Below are positions 19,326 to 28,329 of a DNA stretch of 64,000 bases, in pieces. The notes below the pieces were generated by a model. It saw only the letters and a list, made by a program, of their open reading frames with translations. It was not told where the DNA came from and did no database searches. A program made the translations under genes and the position numbers. Position 1 is the first letter of the stretch; the number at the start of each line of letters is the position of its first letter. The stretch is from Cardiobacterium sp. Marseille-Q4385 (GTDB lineage: Bacteria; Pseudomonadota; Gammaproteobacteria; Cardiobacteriales; Cardiobacteriaceae), in contig NZ_OU745373.1 in assembly GCF_916618745.1 (NCBI RefSeq), positions 1,564,501 through 1,628,500 of the forward strand. The letters are read 5' to 3'.

Positions 19326-19374
19326 AATGCCTCCTCCAATCATGACTGACTGGCAATGCTATCATCCCGCCCCT

Positions 19375-22300
19375 ATGAACACCCCTCCAGCCCTCACCCT
19401 GCCCCTGCGTGGCCGCGCCCTCATCGAAGCCTCTGCCGGCACCGGCAAAACCTGGACGCTCACCGGCATCATCCTGCGCCTGCTGCTCGAAACCGCTACC
19501 GCCCCGAGTGACATCATCGCCACCACCTTCACCCGCAAAGCCGCCGCCGAAATGCAGCACCGCGTGCGCGACCGCCTGGACACCTTGCGCGAGCGCCTCA
19601 AAAACATCGCCGATGCCTACCTGACGGATCAAACCCTGCTGGATGACGACGACGCCCTCGCAGCCCGCCTCGGCGCACAGCTTGACCGCGCGGGCGAAAC
19701 CGACCCCACCAACCGCCACCTCATCCTCGCCCCCGTGCGCGAACGCGGCCTGGACGGCCTCATCCACCTCTACCGCCGCATCGAAGACACCCGCATCGCC
19801 CTGGACGAACTCACCATCGGCACCCTCGACAGCATCTGCCAGCGCTGGCTCATCGAAAACGCGCTGGAAACCGGCAGCGACGAACACCTGCAAATCAACG
19901 AACACAGCAGCGCCAACCTCGACACCATCCACGATCACCTGCGCCGCATCCGCCACGAACTCGCCCAGGCCCACCCCGCCGAATACGCCCGCCTCGTCGC
20001 TGGCGGCGGCCTGCACGACAGCGACGCCTACCTGGGTGCCGTTGCCGCCGCGACCCGCTACAACGAAGCCGCCATCACCCCCGTCACCCCGCCGGACGCA
20101 GCCGACAGCGCCGCTACCCGCGCCGCCCTGCGCGACTTTGACCCCGCCCTCATCGCCGATTGGCAGACACTTACCGACAGCGACGCACTCCTTGCCGCCA
20201 CCCGCAAAGACGCCGCCTGGAAAAAACACCGCGCCGCCCTGCCCGCGCTTATCGCCCAACTACGCGACAACCGCCCGCTGGACGACGCCTGCACTGCCCT
20301 CGCAGCCGGCATCCTCGACCCCAAATTCAACAAAGGCCACGACGCCCTCGCCGCCCGCTACCACGACCACCCGCTCACCACCCTGCTGCGCGCCGCCCTC
20401 GCCCACCAGCACGACCACGACACCCTCGATGCCGCTGCGACCGCCGCCCTCATTGCCGCCGTCCGTGCCGAACTGCCCGCCGCCCGCGAACAGCGTGGAG
20501 AAACCACCTTCAACGACAAAATCACCCGTCTGAACCGCGCCCTGGAAGGCCCGCACGGTGCCGCACTCGCCCGCTACCTCACCCACCGCTACCCCGTCAT
20601 GCTGGTGGACGAATCCCAGGACCTCAACCACGACCAGGCGCGCCTGCTCGAAAACACCTACCTGCGCGACGATACCGCGCCGCCGCGCAGCTTCCTCCTC
20701 CTCGTCGGCGACCCCAAACAGGCCATCTACGGCTTTCGCGGCGGCGACGTCGCCAACTACAACCGCCTCAAACAGCACATTGCCCCCGCCGACCGCCACC
20801 AGCTCCTCACCAACCACCGCAGCGCCGCCAACCTCATCGCGGCGCACAACGAACACTACACCCATCACGACAACGACCGCCTCGGCGACAACATCCACTA
20901 CCACCCCGCCAGCGCCGCCAACCTGAAAAACCGCATCGTTGACCACCACGGCAATCCCATCGCCGCCCCCCTCATCTGGATGGACAGCGGCCAGAACCAG
21001 GACGAAGAAACCGACAAAATCGCCGCCCTCACCGCACAACTCCTCGCCGAAACCTCGCCCTACGCGCGGCGCAACGACGACGGCAGCCTGAGCCGCATCC
21101 GCCCGCGCGACATCCAAATCCTCATGCGCAGCAACAACGGCCTCGTCACCCTGCAACAAAAACTGCACCGGCACGGCATCGACAGCGAACTCCAGCACGA
21201 ACAAAACCTCTTTACCGGCAGCGTCGCCCGCGCCTTCGCCGACCTGCTCGCTGCCATCCGCGACCCCGAAAACAGCGCCCACCACAACCGTCTCCTCTCC
21301 GGTCCCTACTACAACAAAACCCAGGCCGACCTCGACCACCTCGCCGCCATCGAACAAGGCGAAAACGAAGCAGCGGCAGACGAATACACCCTCGCCGACC
21401 TGCGCGCCGCCCTGAACCGCGCCCGCGCCCAATGGCAAAGCGGCGGCCTGCTCGCCGCCCTCACCCCGCTGCTTGACCACCCCAAACACAGCATCTGGCA
21501 AACCCTCGCCGCTGCCCCCTACCCCGACAACCACCGCCACCTCCTCGACCTGCGCCACATCCAGCAACTGCTCGCCGAACGCCCGCCCGAACAAAACCCC
21601 GCCCATTACAGCCGCTGGTGGCAACGCCAACTCGCCGATCCGCCCCAGGCCGACTGGGCCACCGTGCCGCCTTTGTTGCTGCCGCCGGGGGCGAGGATGA
21701 CGATGGGCGCTTGCAGGCCTTTGGCTTTGTGGATGGTGAGGAGTTGTACGTCGTTTGTGCCCGGCAGCGGCGGCAGCAACAAAGGCGGCAACCGCGACAG
21801 TGGCGTCCGCCTCTACCCCGTGCGCGACGGCGACCGCCTCAGCCTCAGCCCGTACAAACCCGAAGGCAACGCCAAAACAGAAAACGAACGCCACGAAGAC
21901 GAAGAAAACCGCCGCCTGCACTACGTCGGCATCACCCGCGCCGAAGACCTGCTCATCATCGCCAAACGCCATAAAAGCCCCGCCAAACCCAGCGAAGCCC
22001 TCTACCAAAGCCAGACAGAAAGCCCGCACAGCCAAATCCTGCCGGAAGGCGTCAGCCTCAGCCAGCACGAACGCGTCCTGCCTGCCGCCGTCGCAGAAAC
22101 ACCTGCTGCCGCGCCAAACGGCGAAGCCGAACCCTGGCCGCGCAAACACTACTACGGCTGGCAGCGCACCAGCTTCACCGCCCTCAGCCGCGACACCGAC
22201 AACCACACCGCCATCGACCTCGCCGACTACGCCGTTGCCGAACCCCGCGACAACGCAGCGGAACCCACCTCTGACGACGCCGACATCCGCTACACCTTCC

Positions 22301-23022
22301 CGCGCGGCCCGGCGGCGGGCAGCTACCTGCACGCCATCCTCGAACACACCCACGGCGACCACCGCGCCGACTGGCGGCAAACCCTCAGCCGCCACGCCGC
22401 CGAATGGCAAATCCCGCTGGATGACGCCGGCCTCAGCGCCTGCGAACAATGGCTGGCGGACATCTATGCCGCGCAGTGCCCGCAAAGCGGCATCAGCCTC
22501 GCGGCAAGCAAACGCGGCGCCCACCGCAGCGAATACAGCTTCAGCCTCGCCCTAGATGACCGCGACCCGGCCAACATCGACCGCATTGACGCCCTTTTCA
22601 CCGCCTGCGGCCTCCCCCTCGGCCTCAAAAAAAACCACAAACACTACCGCTACCTGCGCGGCGAAATCGACCACCTCTACAAGCACGGCGGGCGCTACTA
22701 CATCCTCGACTACAAATCGAACCACCTCGGCGACAGCCCCGCCGCCTACAACGCCGCTGCGCTCAAACAGGCGATGGACGACCACCACTACTGGCTGCAA
22801 GCGGCCATCTACCAAGTGGCGCTACACCGCCTGCTGCAAACACGCCTGCCCGATTACGACCCCGAAACCCACCTCGGCGGCGTCGAATACCTCTACCTGC
22901 GCGGCGTGGACAGCACCGACCGCACAAACGGCGGCCTCGGCCACCGCTACCCGACCGACTTCATCCTCGCGCTTGACCGCGAATTCGGCTACCAGAACCC
23001 CTACCCGCGCCAAACCGCATGA
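19375..23022 (+). CDS. recB: RecBCD beta subunit RecB, with inverted internal segment
   Basis: 1215 residues. Helicase motifs: Walker A SAGTGKT (20-26), LVDESQD, VGDPKQAIYGFRG, LLTNHRS and LHYVGITRAEDLLI. The C-terminal nuclease has RGEIDHLY and ILDYKSNHLG, with its catalytic D, D and K. Motif V should lie near residues 764-806, but that stretch reads PPGARMTMGACRPLALW. The true motif V (VQLLTIHKAKGLQAPIVIL) is on the opposite strand at the same place, so the segment is inverted. recD follows with a 4-base overlap. recC is not adjacent upstream, where tmcA is divergent. Confidence 0.93.
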   Translation: MNTPPALTLPLRGRALIEASAGTGKTWTLTGIILRLLLETATAPSDIIATTFTRKAAAEMQHRVRDRLDTLRERLKNIADAYLTDQTLLDDDDALAARLGAQLDRAGETDPTNRHLILAPVRERGLDGLIHLYRRIEDTRIALDELTIGTLDSICQRWLIENALETGSDEHLQINEHSSANLDTIHDHLRRIRHELAQAHPAEYARLVAGGGLHDSDAYLGAVAAATRYNEAAITPVTPPDAADSAATRAALRDFDPALIADWQTLTDSDALLAATRKDAAWKKHRAALPALIAQLRDNRPLDDACTALAAGILDPKFNKGHDALAARYHDHPLTTLLRAALAHQHDHDTLDAAATAALIAAVRAELPAAREQRGETTFNDKITRLNRALEGPHGAALARYLTHRYPVMLVDESQDLNHDQARLLENTYLRDDTAPPRSFLLLVGDPKQAIYGFRGGDVANYNRLKQHIAPADRHQLLTNHRSAANLIAAHNEHYTHHDNDRLGDNIHYHPASAANLKNRIVDHHGNPIAAPLIWMDSGQNQDEETDKIAALTAQLLAETSPYARRNDDGSLSRIRPRDIQILMRSNNGLVTLQQKLHRHGIDSELQHEQNLFTGSVARAFADLLAAIRDPENSAHHNRLLSGPYYNKTQADLDHLAAIEQGENEAAADEYTLADLRAALNRARAQWQSGGLLAALTPLLDHPKHSIWQTLAAAPYPDNHRHLLDLRHIQQLLAERPPEQNPAHYSRWWQRQLADPPQADWATVPPLLLPPGARMTMGACRPLALWMVRSCTSFVPGSGGSNKGGNRDSGVRLYPVRDGDRLSLSPYKPEGNAKTENERHEDEENRRLHYVGITRAEDLLIIAKRHKSPAKPSEALYQSQTESPHSQILPEGVSLSQHERVLPAAVAETPAAAPNGEAEPWPRKHYYGWQRTSFTALSRDTDNHTAIDLADYAVAEPRDNAAEPTSDDADIRYTFPRGPAAGSYLHAILEHTHGDHRADWRQTLSRHAAEWQIPLDDAGLSACEQWLADIYAAQCPQSGISLAASKRGAHRSEYSFSLALDDRDPANIDRIDALFTACGLPLGLKKNHKHYRYLRGEIDHLYKHGGRYYILDYKSNHLGDSPAAYNAAALKQAMDDHHYWLQAAIYQVALHRLLQTRLPDYDPETHLGGVEYLYLRGVDSTDRTNGGLGHRYPTDFILALDREFGYQNPYPRQTA
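21665..21790. other. 126-bp inverted segment within recB, bounded by 23-bp inverted repeats
   Basis: Positions 21665-21687 and 21768-21790 are perfect inverted repeats (core CCGCCTTTGTTGCTGCCGCC). The 80-bp spacer encodes RecB motif V on the minus strand. The unit is 42 codons long and open in both orientations, so flipping keeps the recB frame and swaps motif V in or out. No recombinase gene is seen nearby. Confidence 0.88.
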
Positions 23023-23330
23023 ACGCACTCGCCCACTACCTCGCCGCCCGGCACGGTTGCCCCGCTTGTGGCGACAGCCTCGCCGTCCTCCTCACTGCCC
23101 TGCAAGACGCACACGACAACGGCGACACCCTGACCATCCTCAAAGACAACACCGCAGCAAACGCCCCACCCGTAACCGATAGCAGCACCAAAACCCCTCC
23201 CCCGGCGGACAGCCGCACAGAAAAAAACCCTCACTCGGCGGACAGCGGCACAGCAAGAGCTCCTTCCCTAGCAGATAGCGGCACAGAAAAAGCCCCTCCC
23301 CCCATGGGGGAGGGGTTGGGGTGGGGTTAA
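23019..23330 (+). CDS. RecD N-terminal fragment, interrupted by repeat DNA
   Basis: The first ~40 codons (MNALAHYLAARHGCPACGDS then LAVLLTALQDAHDNGDT) fit the N-terminal helical domain of RecD and start 4 bases inside the end of recB. After about residue 45 the sequence turns into low-complexity Pro/Ser/Lys repeats (three ADSGTEKAP-type units of about 39 bp). It then reaches a GGGGAGGGGTTGGGGTGGGG repeat and stops. The rest of RecD continues in another frame from about 23321. Confidence 0.6.
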   Translation: MNALAHYLAARHGCPACGDSLAVLLTALQDAHDNGDTLTILKDNTAANAPPVTDSSTKTPPPADSRTEKNPHSADSGTARAPSLADSGTEKAPPPMGEGLGWG

Positions 23331-23460
23331 AACAAACCAGCCATACCATCACTGTCCCCCGCTTACTTGGGGATGATACCGGGGATAGCGAAGAACCCTC
23401 CCCCCGCTTGCGGGGGGAGGTGCTGCGAAGCAGCGGAGGGGGGGTGTCACCCGACACACC
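23203..23460. repeat. Low-complexity and palindromic repeats inside recD
   Basis: Three ~39-bp direct units (GGCGGACAGC...GCACAG) are followed by two copies of the CCCTCCCCC...GGGGGAGGGG palindrome with GTTGGGGTGGGG. Together they add about 250 bases and shift frame within recD. Confidence 0.75.
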
Positions 23461-25093
23461 CCCCATCACCGCCGCCATCCTTGCAACCCTCGCCGCGCAT
23501 GGCCTCATCGGTGACGGCAGCCAGCCCACACCACTGGTGCGCCACGGCGACCGCCTTTGGTACTACCGCAACTATCAGAACGAAGCCCGCCTCGCCGCCG
23601 CCATCCACGCGCGCCTTGCCACAGACGGACAAAGCGCCGACGCGGCAGCACCCGCCGCCGACCCCAACCTGCGGCCGGAACAACAGCACGCCGTCGCCCT
23701 CGCCCGGCGCCACCGCCTCACCCTCATCAACGGCGGCCCCGGCACCGGCAAAACCCATACCCTTGCCCACCTCATCGCCGCCGAACTGCACGAACACCCC
23801 GCACGCCGCATCGCCCTTGCCGCGCCGACCGGCAAAGCAGCGAACCGCATGGAAGAAAGCCTGGCGCGGGCGACCGCCCATCTTCCCGCCGCCGCGCAAG
23901 ACGCCGTCCGCCGCGCCACTGGCCGCGCCCGCACCCTGCACCGCCTGCTCGGCATCGGCACGAACGGCGTTCCCCAATACCACGCCGCGCGCCACCTGCC
24001 CTACGACGACATCATCATCGACGAAGCCTCCATGCTCCCGCTCGAACTCGCCGCCGCCCTCTTTGCCGCCACCGCTCCCGACACCCGCCTCATCCTCCTC
24101 GGCGACGCCGACCAGCTCGCCGCCGTCGAACCCGGCGCCATCCTGCACGACCTCAGCCACCACCCCGCCCTGCAAGCACACCGCATCACCCTGCACGAAA
24201 GCGCGCGCTTCACCGCTGACAGCGGCATCGGCCAGCTCGCCGCCATCCTCGGCAGCGGCGAGACACGCGGCGCGCGCCTTGTTGCTGCGCTCGAAGCGAT
24301 GGCAGTAGATTTCCCCCCTTCCCGCCGCGACGAAGCACAACAGCACGACACACCGCAAGAAACACCCCCTCTCCCGCTTGCGGGGGAGGGCCGGGGTGGG
24401 GGTGTCCCGCACAGCGGGATGACGACAACCAAAACCAACCACCGCGCACAGACACCCGCCATCCACTGGCAGCCCACGCCCAGCGCCGATACCTACCGCG
24501 ACCTCCTTGCGCCCTACGGCGACTACCTCGCCCTGCTGCAAAACCCCGCTGCCGACCCGGAAACACTGCTCGCCGCCTACGACCAGTACCGCATCCTCTG
24601 CGCGGGACACCACGGCGCGCTCGGCACAGCGCGCATCAACGCCGCACTGCGCCTCCTGCACCAGCGCGCGCACCACCTCGACACCACGCACAACCACTAC
24701 CACGGTCTGCCACTGATGATCCTCGCCAACGACCACCGCCAGCAACTCTACAACGGCGATACCGGCATCTGCCTCGACAGCCCACACGGCCTGCAATTGC
24801 ACCTGCCCGGCCGCGAGCCCGTGCCGCTCGCCCGCCTCAATCCGGCAAACCTCGCCGATGCCTACGCCCTCACCATCCACAAATCGCAAGGCTCCGAATA
24901 TGCGCGCGTGGCGCTGGCCCTGGACGCGCACAGCGAACGCCTGCTCAGTCGCGAACTGCTCTACACCGGCATCACCCGCAGCAAAGGCGCGCTTGACCTC
25001 TACGCCGATGCAGCGACCCTCAGCCACGCCGCCGACACCCCGACCCAACGCAGCACCGGCCTCGCCTGGCACCTCAGCCGCCAAGAGGCGTAA
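23321..25093 (+). CDS. recD: RecBCD alpha subunit RecD, main part
   Basis: 590 residues in a different frame from the fragment before it. Residues 1-45 are repeat-derived. Real RecD resumes near PITAAILATLAAHGL and carries Walker A GGPGTGKTHT, Walker B DEASM, GDADQLAAVEPG, TIHKSQGSEY and LLYTGITRSK, i.e. the 5'-3' SF1B helicase core. The GTG at 23321 overlaps the stop of the fragment and follows a G-rich run, so re-initiation could make a two-piece RecD. A second repeat insertion at 24358-24421 is in frame. Confidence 0.75.
   Translation: MGLKQTSHTITVPRLLGDDTGDSEEPSPRLRGEVLRSSGGGVSPDTPPITAAILATLAAHGLIGDGSQPTPLVRHGDRLWYYRNYQNEARLAAAIHARLATDGQSADAAAPAADPNLRPEQQHAVALARRHRLTLINGGPGTGKTHTLAHLIAAELHEHPARRIALAAPTGKAANRMEESLARATAHLPAAAQDAVRRATGRARTLHRLLGIGTNGVPQYHAARHLPYDDIIIDEASMLPLELAAALFAATAPDTRLILLGDADQLAAVEPGAILHDLSHHPALQAHRITLHESARFTADSGIGQLAAILGSGETRGARLVAALEAMAVDFPPSRRDEAQQHDTPQETPPLPLAGEGRGGGVPHSGMTTTKTNHRAQTPAIHWQPTPSADTYRDLLAPYGDYLALLQNPAADPETLLAAYDQYRILCAGHHGALGTARINAALRLLHQRAHHLDTTHNHYHGLPLMILANDHRQQLYNGDTGICLDSPHGLQLHLPGREPVPLARLNPANLADAYALTIHKSQGSEYARVALALDAHSERLLSRELLYTGITRSKGALDLYADAATLSHAADTPTQRSTGLAWHLSRQEA
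24358..24421. repeat. Palindromic repeat inserted in frame in recD
   Basis: CCCCCTCTCCCGCTTGCGGG and the following GGAGGGCCGGGGTGGGGGTG form the widespread CCCTCTCCCGCTTGCGGG-type palindrome. It encodes the low-complexity PPLPLAGEGRGGGVPHSG within RecD, between the helicase lobes. Confidence 0.7.
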
Positions 25094-25563
25094 ATGCGGG
25101 CCTCATCAACGGGATAAATGCCCGTTTGTTGTAGAGACGTTGCCTGCAACGTCTCCATCCTAGCTATCAGCCTGCACCAAACCCCGTTAAGCGGGGTAGT
25201 TACTGGGCCCGCCAAGCGGGATAAACGCTGGGTTTGTGGGCAGGGCATGGTGCCAAGCGGGATAAATCCTGGGTTCGTGGGAAGGGTAGGGCGCCAAGCG
25301 GGATAAAACCTGGGTTCATGGCGAGCCGTCAAGCGGGATAACACTGGGCTCATAGCGTGAGCCGTCAAGCGGAATAACCACGGGCTTCTTGTTTTTTGAG
25401 ACATTGCAGGCAACGTCTCTACATTTTTCTCTCTGCCGTAGTGCTGTTGTGCGATGCGAATGTCGTCAAGCGGCGTCGTTACTGGGCCCGTCAAGCGGGT
25501 ATCACCAGGCTGCTTATCTATAAAACATGGCGCTCTGCTGTTTTGGCCAGCGTAATCGGCTGT
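25094..25563. repeat. Repeat-rich gene-free stretch after recD
   Basis: About eight diverged GCCAAGCGGGATAA...CTGGG units (25184-25385 and 25468-25500). Two palindromes flank the block: GAGACGTTGCCTGCAACGTC at 25134-25155 and GAGACATTGCAGGCAACGTC at 25398-25419. No gene is supported. Confidence 0.75.
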
Positions 25564-25564
25564 A

Positions 25565-25592
25565 AAGAAACCGCCCTTCGGGGCGGTTTCTT
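25565..25592 (-). terminator. Terminator (possibly bidirectional)
   Basis: Perfect stem AAGAAACCGCCC/GGGCGGTTTCTT with a tetraloop, just after the stop of the minus-strand SUKH gene. Confidence 0.85.
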
Positions 25593-25610
25593 ATGGCGGG
25601 CAGGTTTGGG

Positions 25611-27338
25611 TCAGCGGCTGCTGTCCGGGCGCGTCGGGTCGGCAATTTCGCCGCTGATGTGGTGCGCGTCGAAGCAGGCAAGCAGGGCTTCCAGTCCTTC
25701 ACGGTTGAGCAGTTCAATTTCGCCGGCGTAGAGCGGCATCAGGCAGTAGATATTGATGCGGTTGCCGTCTTTGCTGCGGTAGGTGCCGAAGTCGTGCGAG
25801 TGGCTGACTAGGGGCGGCAGGATGGTCACGCCGCTGAATGGGGTATCGGCGATCGGTGTCATCGGGTTGCCGTTCGGGAAGAGGTTGCCGATGGCAATCC
25901 AGTTGTCCCGGCTCTGGGCGTAGTCCGCCAGCATCGACAGCCAGACGATCGGCCAGTAGCCCTGTTCGCTGTGCAGGTTCTTCGAGCTGAGTTGCCAGTC
26001 GGGCGGCAGCATGATCATCAGTTCGGCGCGCTCGCGCTGGGCGCGGCGCGGGCCATCCGGGACGTCCATTGGCCGGTCGGAGAGCCCGCTGGTGATCAGG
26101 GCGTGGTAGGGGTGCTCGTCGCCGGGCGGCAGCCAGAGCAGGTCGATGCTGCTGTCGCTTTCTTCCCGCTTGAAGGTAGCGGCGATGGGGCCGATGTGCT
26201 GCTCAATGTGCGCGCGGATTTCGCTGCGGTAGCTGTGGTTTGCGGCGGCAAGCTGCGGCGGGTCGTCGTTTTCTTCGGGGTAGAGGGTGTAGCTGAGGAA
26301 GGTGTAGAGCCATTCGTCGAAGCTGTCGTAGTCGGTGATGATTTCGTAGTCTTCGCCGCTGTAGATGACGAGTGGTTGTCCCGTGTTGCCGTCTTCGGTC
26401 GGCGCGTAGTCGAGCGCGATGATGATGTCGCCCATTTGGTAGATGGGCAGCCACATGGGGTGGTAGTAGTAGGGCTGGGTCTGGCTGCTTTCTCCGGCAT
26501 CGGGGCGTTCGGTGGTGGCGGGGTCGCTGCCGAGGCGGGCGGCGAGTTTGTCGCGCCAGGCGGCCTGCGCGGTGGCGATGGCGTCGTGGCCGATCCAGTA
26601 TTCGCGGTTGTCGGCGGTGGGATGTTTGTAGCCGTTGTAGGCGTGCCAGATGGTTTTGAGGTTGTCGGGGAAGCGGATGCCGTTGATGTGTTCGGTGATG
26701 CGGATGTCGTTCGGGCTGGCGGGCGGGTTCAGCGTGAGCGCCGGGTTGAGTCGCTGGTAGGTGAGGTATTCGTCGATGAGGGTGGTCAGGCCGACGGTGT
26801 GGTGGCTGGCGCCGAGGGCGTGCGCGTGGCTGTCGAACCACAGTGCGAAGCTGTCGTCGAGGTGGATGATGTCACTGGTGGTGGGGTCAGTGTTGATTTT
26901 GGTGTAGATGATTTGTCCGCTGCTGCCGCCCGCTTCAGGATCGAAATCGACGCAGTAGAAGCCTTCGTTATCAGCCATGAAGGGCAGCCAGAAGGGGTTG
27001 TAGAGGGTGTTTTTGGCCAACCCTTCGGCGTCGATATGCGGCAGGCGGACGTTCGGCCAGTGTTTGCCATAGTAGGTTTCGCAGAATTCGCGCCATTCTT
27101 GCTGTTTGCCGTAGATTTCTTCCAGACCAAGCCAGCGCGGTTCGCCCGGCGGGATGAGTTCGTGGATCTGCCCGTTGAAGGCGCGGTAGATACTGGCAAG
27201 GCTCTCCGGCAGACGGATGCCGTGTTCGCTTTCGAAGTTTTTCAGGTCGGCTTCGGTCGCGCCCGGATTGAGCGCACTGCTGAGGCCGCGGGCGGCAAAG
27301 GTTTCGAGGTAGTGGCGCAGGCTTTCGGCGGTGTCCAT
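25611..27338 (-). CDS. SUKH (SMI1/KNR4) plus suppressor-of-fused-like protein
   Basis: 575 residues, no signal peptide. Two tandem SMI1/KNR4-like (SUKH) modules: about 10-185 (EADLKNFESEHGIRLPESLASIYRAFNG in part; WLGLEEIY; WLPFMADNEGFYCVDFD) and about 200-360 (DIRITEHINGIRFPDN; WLPIYQMGDIIIALDYAP). A C-terminal domain of about 400-570 has suppressor-of-fused features (ELMIMLPPDW, ILPPLV, YCLMPLYAGEIELLNREG). Both folds occur as immunity proteins against contact-dependent or polymorphic toxins. No toxin gene is adjacent, so an immunity role is inferred from family only. Confidence 0.8.
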   Translation of the reverse strand: MDTAESLRHYLETFAARGLSSALNPGATEADLKNFESEHGIRLPESLASIYRAFNGQIHELIPPGEPRWLGLEEIYGKQQEWREFCETYYGKHWPNVRLPHIDAEGLAKNTLYNPFWLPFMADNEGFYCVDFDPEAGGSSGQIIYTKINTDPTTSDIIHLDDSFALWFDSHAHALGASHHTVGLTTLIDEYLTYQRLNPALTLNPPASPNDIRITEHINGIRFPDNLKTIWHAYNGYKHPTADNREYWIGHDAIATAQAAWRDKLAARLGSDPATTERPDAGESSQTQPYYYHPMWLPIYQMGDIIIALDYAPTEDGNTGQPLVIYSGEDYEIITDYDSFDEWLYTFLSYTLYPEENDDPPQLAAANHSYRSEIRAHIEQHIGPIAATFKREESDSSIDLLWLPPGDEHPYHALITSGLSDRPMDVPDGPRRAQRERAELMIMLPPDWQLSSKNLHSEQGYWPIVWLSMLADYAQSRDNWIAIGNLFPNGNPMTPIADTPFSGVTILPPLVSHSHDFGTYRSKDGNRINIYCLMPLYAGEIELLNREGLEALLACFDAHHISGEIADPTRPDSSR

Positions 27339-27433
27339 GTTGGTGTTTTTGGCTGTGATTTGCCCGGCATTGTACGGGCTTTTTGCCCAGGCGGCGCGTA
27401 GAATGCGGCCTGTTTTCTTTTGTTGAGGTGTTT

Positions 27434-28180
27434 ATGTTCGCTTTTTCTGAAACAGCCCGCTTGTTCAGTTTTCCGGTGTTTTTTGATGGTGGCGTTGCGC
27501 CGTTTGTGAAGGATGATTTGGCGTCGTTTGCCCTTGCCCAGCCGCAGGTGCGTGCGCAGGCGCGTCCGGATGATGTGCTGCTTGGGCTCACGGCGGATGC
27601 GGGGCAGGTGCGGGTAGTGTTCGTGTTTGTGGTCGATGAGGTGTTGCCGTGGCCGGAGTATGCAGCGAAAACGCGCAGCGAATGGCGCAACCGCGTGCCG
27701 CACAATGTGCTGGATGCTGCCGATGCAATATGGCCGCCGCAGAGCCGTTTCCCGTTGTCGTCATGGTCAGGGCATGGCGAGGGCGATTTCGGGCGCGATG
27801 TAGAAGTGGGACGCCATGTGCTGCTCAGTCGCCGTTTCTGGTATTTCGGGCGGGGCGACAAGGTAGCAGTGCTGTTGCCGCCGGATTTGCAGGCGTTGCT
27901 GCCCGCCGAAGGCTTCCGCGCCGGGGCGAATGAAACATGGCGGGCACACTTTGCCGAGGTATTCAATGCCGCATTGGCTGCCGCCGGGGTGCAGGCGTAT
28001 GGCTGCTACGGTCAACCGCAGCATCAGCCCGAGCTGGAAGGCTTTGATTTTGTGATGTCGTGCAGCACGTTGTCCGCCAGTGCGGATGGTTGCGGGGCGC
28101 AGGTGGAAGGGCGCGTTGCGCTGGACGTGCTGCGTGATGCCGAGCGTGCAAGTGATGCCGTTGACGAGCGTTTTGATTAA
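27434..28180 (+). CDS. Unknown protein, 248 aa
   Basis: A soluble protein with no signal peptide or TM segment, several Trp-rich patches (WPEYAAKTRSEWRNR; SSWSGHGEGDFGRDVEVGRH) and GYGQP-like turns. No family is recognised. Divergently transcribed from the SUKH gene (95 bp between starts). The frame extends upstream, but ATG 27434, with TTGAGGTG just before it, is the best start. Confidence 0.6.
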   Translation: MFAFSETARLFSFPVFFDGGVAPFVKDDLASFALAQPQVRAQARPDDVLLGLTADAGQVRVVFVFVVDEVLPWPEYAAKTRSEWRNRVPHNVLDAADAIWPPQSRFPLSSWSGHGEGDFGRDVEVGRHVLLSRRFWYFGRGDKVAVLLPPDLQALLPAEGFRAGANETWRAHFAEVFNAALAAAGVQAYGCYGQPQHQPELEGFDFVMSCSTLSASADGCGAQVEGRVALDVLRDAERASDAVDERFD

Positions 28181-28329
28181 AGGAAGGTAAAATTTCTTTG
28201 CTTTTTGCAGGTCGGATTATTACAATTTCTACACGACAATTTAACCTTTAACACGCCTCACCGTGGCCCACAAGGAGCGTCAACCTGCTTCGAGTAGGGT
28301 TTTCGCCGTAATTTTTTAAGGATGTTTTT

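Noticed and set aside
21665..21790. recB as an ordinary pseudogene
   Set aside because: The frame is intact in both orientations and all other motifs, including the nuclease residues, are preserved, so decay is not the simplest reading.
20260..22524. 754-codon minus-strand ORF
   Set aside because: It is the antisense shadow of recB in GC-rich DNA; low-complexity Val/Gly/Ala composition and no domain. Only the 80-bp spacer at 21688-21767 has meaningful minus-strand coding, explained by inversion.
23447..25084. 545-codon minus-strand ORF
   Set aside because: Antisense shadow of recD, which has clear helicase motifs on the plus strand.
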